A stretch of DNA of 64,000 bases from contig NZ_BBJB01000054.1 of NCBI RefSeq assembly GCF_016584665.1, positions 32,204-96,203 of the forward strand. The letters are read 5' to 3'. The notes beneath the pieces were generated by a model that saw only the letters and a program-made list of their open reading frames with translations, was not told the origin of the DNA and did no database searches. The stretch comes from Pseudanabaena sp. lw0831 (GTDB taxonomy: Bacteria; Cyanobacteriota; Cyanobacteriia; Pseudanabaenales; Pseudanabaenaceae). The position numbers and the translations under genes are program-made. This document shows, in pieces, positions 59,354 to 64,000 of this stretch (the first letter of the stretch is position 1; the number at the start of each line of letters is the position of its first letter).

Positions 59354-61054
59354 ATGTTCAACTATTCAATCCAATCTAAATTCCACTTTTGGAAAAGGTG
59401 TTTACATGCTGCTGTTTTATGTGTTCTAGCGATCGCCCTAACTATCATTTTTTCTACTAATCAAAGCGCTTGGGGGCAATCTGAATTTTTAAAGCTAAAT
59501 TGGCTGACTGGGCAAAGCACCGCTAATGTGCCCAGAATTGATCATGCTGTGGTGAAACTTGATGGCTATCAATTGTTTGTACTAGCGGCTCCAACTTTTA
59601 ATCAAAGATTTCCGCTGGAGCAACGCCTAAAGGGCATTGAAGATGAACTACATCGTGTTGCAAATAGCAACTTTGAGCCTGATGCTTTGCAAGTAATTAC
59701 CAGCATTGATCCAAAGAGCGATCAACCAGTAATTGCAATTAACGATCGTTACCTAATGACCGTAACAAGTATAGATGCTCAACTACAGGGGCGAGATCCG
59801 ATAGGCTGGGCGAATCAGATTGCTCAGGTTCTCCGAGATGCTTTAGTTAGAGCTAGACAAGAGCGCCAACCTCAATTTCTAATCAATCGTGGGTTAATTA
59901 CGGCGGGAATTATCCTGACAATGCTCCTTGGAATGCGATCTATTGTTTATTGGCAGGGACGATTAAAGTTAAAGCAGGAGACGATTGAGGCACAGATTGA
60001 ACATACGTCACCGCCATACCTTGATGCAGTCGCTGTTACTGATTTGGAACAACAACTATATCAAAAACAACGCGCTAATCTCAGCGATCTCCAACGACGG
60101 GCGTTACAACTGAGCTATTTATGTCTTGTCGGTGGTGGCAGCTTTATCATTTTGGGACTATTTCCCTATAGTCGATGGTTACAATCTTTCCTGCTATCGA
60201 CTCCTTTGCAAATTTTTGCGATCGCCTTTGGCACATATTTGTTGATTCGGGTCAGCAACCTATTGATTGAGCGCTTCTCAGGTTTCTTGAAGGCTAGGGA
60301 TTTTGCGATGCTAAAGCCATATCAACGCTTGGATCTGAGAGTGTCAACGGTTTCGCAAGTTCTCAAAAACGTAACCGATCTGGTTTTAGTATGTCTAGGA
60401 ACTCTGGGGATTCTTTCTGCGATCGGGTTTGACTTAGTTCCACTGTTAGCAGGGGCTGGGATCGTGGGAATAGCCATTTCTTTTGCGGCTCAGGGGCTAA
60501 TTAAGGATGTAATTAATGGATTTTTGATTATTTTAGAAGATCAGTATGCAGTCGGTGATGTGATCGTAGTGGGCGAATTAGGGGGATTAGTTGAAAATAT
60601 GAACCTGCGAATCACCCAAATCCGTAATAACGAGGGTCAATTGATTACTATTCCTAATAGCTCTATTGCGATCATCCAGAATCTATCTAAAGACTGGGCA
60701 AGGGTGGATTTGACGATTCGTGTTGCCTATGAAACTAACCCCGATCGCGCTTTAGATGTCTTACGAAAATTAGCCCAAGAGATTTATCAAGAGCATATTT
60801 GGCGAGCCAAAATTATTGAGCCACCTGACGTTCTGGGTATTGATGATTTGCAACATTCAGGAATGTTAATCCGTATCTGGATCAAGACACAACCGCTTCA
60901 GCAATGGTCTGTGGCGAGGGAATTCCGTCGTCGTCTTAAGTTAATTATGGAGCAAGAGGGGATTGAGATCGGTATTCCACAACAGTTTCTTGTCGCAGAG
61001 AATTCTCTACCACAAGAAACTGTTGAACCGACTCCCTTCCCACCGAAAGAATAA
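59354..61054 (+). CDS. MscS-family mechanosensitive channel
   Basis: Signal or first membrane helix (AAVLCVLAIALTIIFSTNQS), a periplasmic domain of about 130 residues, then four membrane segments (about 180-200, 250-270, 285-300, 330-365). The pore helix and the beta domain are GAGIVGIAISFAAQGLIKDV and NEGQLITIPNSSIAIIQNLS. A cytosolic alpha-beta end follows. Opens under membrane tension to release solutes. 566 residues, larger than E. coli MscS, as in cyanobacterial homologues. Confidence 0.92.
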   Translation: MFNYSIQSKFHFWKRCLHAAVLCVLAIALTIIFSTNQSAWGQSEFLKLNWLTGQSTANVPRIDHAVVKLDGYQLFVLAAPTFNQRFPLEQRLKGIEDELHRVANSNFEPDALQVITSIDPKSDQPVIAINDRYLMTVTSIDAQLQGRDPIGWANQIAQVLRDALVRARQERQPQFLINRGLITAGIILTMLLGMRSIVYWQGRLKLKQETIEAQIEHTSPPYLDAVAVTDLEQQLYQKQRANLSDLQRRALQLSYLCLVGGGSFIILGLFPYSRWLQSFLLSTPLQIFAIAFGTYLLIRVSNLLIERFSGFLKARDFAMLKPYQRLDLRVSTVSQVLKNVTDLVLVCLGTLGILSAIGFDLVPLLAGAGIVGIAISFAAQGLIKDVINGFLIILEDQYAVGDVIVVGELGGLVENMNLRITQIRNNEGQLITIPNSSIAIIQNLSKDWARVDLTIRVAYETNPDRALDVLRKLAQEIYQEHIWRAKIIEPPDVLGIDDLQHSGMLIRIWIKTQPLQQWSVAREFRRRLKLIMEQEGIEIGIPQQFLVAENSLPQETVEPTPFPPKE

Positions 61055-61064
61055 GTGTTGTAAC

Positions 61065-61113
61065 GTGAATAATTAGTAGTGCGCGGCGAAGCCGCGCACT
61101 ACTAATTATTCAC
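61065..61113. terminator. 23-bp hairpin, triloop GAA
   Basis: Arms 61065-61087 and 61091-61113, core AGTGCGCGGC-GAA-GCCGCGCACT. Begins 11 nt after the MscS stop. Confidence 0.75.
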
Positions 61114-61131
61114 TGGGAAAAGCAAGGCTTT

Positions 61132-61344
61132 TTATCCCCCCGATTTCTCTCCGATCGCACCCCAAAAATTGTCGTAGCGATCGTTCAGAATATAATGGTT
61201 AATAGTTTTTACGAAATCTAGAGACATCCAAGCAATAAATAATCCAAATAAAATCCCAAATTGTTGCAGCAGGTGAACCCCACCAATTTTAGAATCAATT
61301 ATTCTATACAGGTCTCCTAATTTGTGATGAATGTTAATAAACAA
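61132..61344 (-). CDS. Possible small membrane protein
   Basis: Seventy residues, MFINIHHKLGDLYRIIDSKI, with a membrane segment (LLQQFGILFGLFIAWMSLDF) and a basic/acidic tail. Its start overlaps the start of spp on the opposite strand by 18 nt. No ribosome site before the ATG; a shorter form is possible. Not recognised as a known family. Confidence 0.4.
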   Translation of the reverse strand: MFINIHHKLGDLYRIIDSKIGGVHLLQQFGILFGLFIAWMSLDFVKTINHYILNDRYDNFWGAIGEKSGG

Positions 61345-62121
61345 GTTTTACTGATTACAGATTTGGACAATACCCTCGTCGGTAATAATCTCGCAACGAA
61401 GAAATTAAATCAGTATCTCTGCACCTATCGCCTAGATTACATTTTAGTCTAGGCAACTGGTCGCTCCTATAATTCGGCAAAGCAGTTAATGCTAGAGAGA
61501 GAACTACTCGACCCTAACTATTGGATTACTGGAGTTGAGACAGAGATCTATGCTCAAGATCAACTAGATTTTGTTTGGGCAAATAAAATTAGTGTGGATT
61601 GGAACAGAGATGCGATCGCTTCCTTTGTTACTACTCAATTTCCACAACTCAAACTTCAAGTAAAAGAAGAACAAAATTCGTGGAAATTAAGTTTTAATTT
61701 ATTGGATTCTCTCGGCACTATCGATCAACTAGTTAGTAGTTTGCAAACTAGGCAATTAAAAGCTCAAGTAATTTTTAGTAGCAATGTTGATGTTGATATT
61801 TTGCCTCTAAATGCAAACAAGGGAAAGGCAGTGCAATATCTTCAAAACAAATTAGGTATTGCCGCCAATAGAACTTTAGTATGTGGTGATTCAGGAAATG
61901 ATATTAGTATGTTTCAACAGCCTGTATATGGAGTAATTGTCAATAATGCGCAGCTTGAGTTAATTGAATGGTATCAAGCCCATGCTGATGAGCACACTAT
62001 TTTGCGGAAAATACCTATGCGAGCGGCATTTTTGAGGCTTTGCACAAGTTTGAGCTTGTTTTTAAATAACCAGCTAGGTCCAATTAAATATAAAACCCCA
62101 AAATCTGTACCGCCTGCGTAG
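61327..62121 (+). pseudogene. spp: Sucrose-phosphate phosphatase, amber-interrupted
   Basis: HAD-family enzyme that removes phosphate from sucrose-6-phosphate. The start MNVNKQVLLITDLDNTLVGN holds the catalytic DxDNT. At codon 42 (61450-61452) a TAG stands where the family has tyrosine: DYILV-TAG-ATGRSYNS. Reading on, YWITGVETEIY and LVCGDSGNDISMFQQPVYGV complete a full protein of about 264 codons. The last dozen codons and the final TAG come from the dispersed hairpin repeat at 62090. Nothing else is broken, so the lesion is recent or a sequencing error. Confidence 0.88.
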
Positions 62122-62172
62122 CGGGCGGTACGGATTTTGGCTCTGGGTTTTTAATTGTGCCTAGCTACTTAA
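62090..62172. repeat. Dispersed hairpin repeat, copy 2
   Basis: Stem CCAAAATCTGTACCGCCTGC (62098-62117) with its near-mirror (62121-62140), loop GTA, and flanks as in the copy at 22571. It supplies the stop of spp. Confidence 0.8.
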
Positions 62173-62198
62173 CCAGTCTAAATCAACAGGGATTTATT

Positions 62199-63653
62199 AT
62201 GCTTTCACTAATTCAATCAATTTTAGCAACTGAAGAAAAAACTGACCTCCGTCAATTTTTGAATCGATTACATCAGCAAGAAAAACGCTATTTACTGCGT
62301 AACGAGATTTTAATTGAGTTTGCAGAATATTGCGTTCTACAAGAGAAAGATGCTCACTTTGCCACCACAGCCGCTCTAAGTAAACTACTGTACTACACTC
62401 AAGAGATTATCCTTGGCGATGGCAATGCTTGTCTAGTCGTACGCCCTAAAATCGCCCATCAAGAAGCATTTCGGATTACAGATGACCTTGCAGTTCAGCA
62501 AATTGATATTAAAGAATTACTCAATTTGCGCGATCGCCTAGTCAACCATTTCTCTCCTGAAGAAGGCAACACTCTTGAAATCGACTTCCATCCCTTCTAT
62601 GACTATGCGCCCAATATTCTTCGGGTCACGAAGAATATTGGGAAAGGTGTGCAGTTTCTTAATCGCTATCTCTCCAATCAACTATTCCAAGACACGAAAC
62701 AAGGATTAAATGCTCTGTTTGAGTTTCTTAGCTTACATGCCTATGATGGAATGCAATTGCTGATTAATAAACGGATTACTTCTATCAACCAGTTGTCGAT
62801 ACATGTTAAACAGGCGATCGCCATGTTAGAACACTATCAACCACAAATACCGTTTAGCGAGGTCTGCTTTAAGCTGCAAGATCTAGGCTTTGAGGCAGGT
62901 TGGGGTAATAATGTTGGTAGAATCCGAGAATCCCTTAACTTGCTGGATAGCTTGATTGATTCTCCTGACTATCAAGCTCTAGAAGTATTACTATCACGGA
63001 TTCCGATGATTTTTCGGATTGCGTTGGTGTCGGTGCATGGTTGGTTTGGACAAGAAGGCGTTTTGGGAAGACCAGACACGGGCTGTCAAGTGGTCTATGT
63101 GTTAGATCAAGCCAAGAATCTAGAGCGACAATTGCAAGAGGATATTGCGATCGCAGGCTTAGAGATTAAGCCGAAAGTGATTATTCTCACCCGCTTAATT
63201 CCCAATAGTGATGGCACAACCTGCGATCAGCGTCTGGAGAAAGTCTACGGTACTGATAACACTTGGATTTTGCGAGTTCCTTTTCGTGAATTTAACGCCA
63301 ATATTACTCATAATTGGATTTCTCGTTTTGACATATGGCCATATCTAGAAACCTATGCGATCGATGCTCAAAGGGAATTACTCGCTGAGTTTCAAGGCAA
63401 GCCCGATCTAATCGTGGGTAACTATTCCGATGGTAATCTGGTTGCCTTTTTGTTGGCGCGTCAACTCAAGGTTACTTTTTGCACGATCGCCCATGCCCTA
63501 GAGAAATCTAAATATCTATTTAGTAACCTCTACTGGCAAGATATGGAAGATAAGTATCATTTCTCGCTTCAGTTTACCGTTGATTTATTAAGTAGATATG
63601 CAGAATTATTTACACATATTCATAGTAATGGGAAGATTCTAAGGATTACTTAA
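62199..63653 (+). pseudogene. susA: Sucrose synthase, truncated by an insertion element
   Basis: Sucrose synthase cleaves sucrose with a nucleoside diphosphate to NDP-glucose and fructose. MLSLIQSILATEEKTDLRQF is a typical start (ATG 62199, with CAGGG 10 nt upstream); VHGWFGQEGVLGRPDTGCQV and KPDLIVGNYSDGNLVAFLLA are family signatures. About residue 463, after FSLQFTVDL, homology stops; the next 20 codons are foreign, ending in TAA. The family is about 800 residues, so the whole GT-B C-terminal half is missing. An IS630-family transposase gene begins at 63670. Confidence 0.9.
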
Positions 63654-64000
63654 TTGTGATCTAATTACTGTGAGATTAATTGCTCCACTTTCCCCTGAAA
63701 CGACAAAGCTACTGTGGAGAATCTATCGTCAAAGTCACCGCTTTGCAATCCGTCAACGAGCACACTGTATTCTTTTGAGCGCTCAAGGGATAAGGATAGC
63801 GCAACTGATGCAAATTTTTGGGGTGAGTCGCAAAACGATTCATAACTGGTTTGTGGCTTGGGAAAGGCTCAAGTTGGTGGGATTATGTGACCGAGCAGGG
63901 CGAGGTCGTAAATCCACGTTTACCCTTGAGCAGCAAGAACAAATAAAACAATGGGTGAATCAATCACCGAAACAACTCAAGCGAGTGCTGCAAAATATTG
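63590..64000 (+). mobile_element. IS630-family insertion element, left part
   Basis: From a GTG at 63670: MRLIAPLSPETTKLLWRIYR, then RIAQLMQIFGVSRKTIHNWF, the helix-turn-helix N-terminal part of an IS630/Tc1-type transposase, then RAGRGRKSTFTLEQQEQIKQ. The frame is open to the window end at 64000. The left end lies near 63590, where susA homology ends; IS630 elements insert at TA, and TA occurs there. I could not fix the terminal inverted repeat. Confidence 0.85.

Noticed and set aside
39731..61452. Recoding or suppression of TAG as sense codon
   Set aside because: csaB, the methyltransferase, the 13796 coiled-coil gene and the first cluster gene end normally at TAG, and csaB has TAG-TAG. 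Two nonsense mutations are simpler.
99..62140. CRISPR arrays among the many repeats
   Set aside because: The hairpins are dispersed, unequal and not regularly spaced; there is no repeat-spacer pattern and no cas gene.

Overview
This 64 kb window is cyanobacterial chromosome. The palindrome GCGATCGC (HIP1) recurs throughout, and the gene set is typical of cyanobacteria: zipN/ftn2, a delta-9 desaturase, pilMNOQ, a COP23-type protein, a PAP/fibrillin protein, sucrose synthase, csaB, and many Uma2, DUF29 and DUF2887 proteins. The very numerous long hairpins with cores such as GGCGC-TTT-GCGCC remind me of Pseudanabaena-like filamentous cyanobacteria. That genus call is inference only. I see no rRNA and no CRISPR array. 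There is one tRNA (Thr, GGT).

Layout. 0.1-2.4 kb: desaturase gene divergent from a TetR-type regulator that carries a degenerate tyrosine-recombinase-like C-terminal domain, with paired operator-like palindromes between them. 2.6-6.2 kb: zipN (division) and recA, separated by a palindromic MITE-like element. 6.5-11.3 kb: accessory stretch with NYN, Uma2, DUF2887 and NACHT proteins. 11.4-15.2 kb: short-form hisG, a TPR protein, two coiled-coil proteins, tRNA-Thr and a DUF29 gene whose tail runs into a repeat. 15.2-20.4 kb: type IV pilus operon pilM-N-O-Q. 20.6-28.2 kb: a DUF4168-like protein, prfB with its programmed frameshift, two FHA proteins, csaB, tsf, a coiled-coil protein coupled to a SUI1-family factor, and a second Uma2 gene. 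28.2-38.0 kb: ackA and the phosphoketolase gene xfp flank a P-loop ATPase/TPR gene pair, a two-domain COP23 protein, a methyltransferase and a histidine phosphatase. Xfp plus AckA would yield acetate and ATP from sugar phosphates. 38.3-41.8 kb: sat, an amber-interrupted small gene, a WecA/MraY-family transferase and a zinc-independent L36. 41.8-58.1 kb: six consecutive exported proteins on one strand, comprising DUF11-type repeat proteins, a 1662-residue predicted outer-membrane barrel with OmpA-like domains, and a beta-helix/OmpA protein. 58.8-61.1 kb: fibrillin and MscS channel. 61.3-64 kb: a decaying sucrose locus (spp with an in-frame amber codon, susA cut by an IS630-family element that runs off the window).

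Two points stand out. The exported-protein cluster looks like an uncharacterised cell-surface fibre or envelope system: candidate barrel, peptidoglycan anchors and cysteine-paired repeat stalks, probably one operon. Second, nearly every gene end carries a near-perfect inverted repeat (about 12-29 bp arms, usually a 3-nt loop), and the arms often include the stop codon and last codons of the gene. These can act as bidirectional terminators, but their perfection beyond the A/T tracts suggests a templated inverted-duplication process. All domain calls come from reading the translated sequence; no database search was run.
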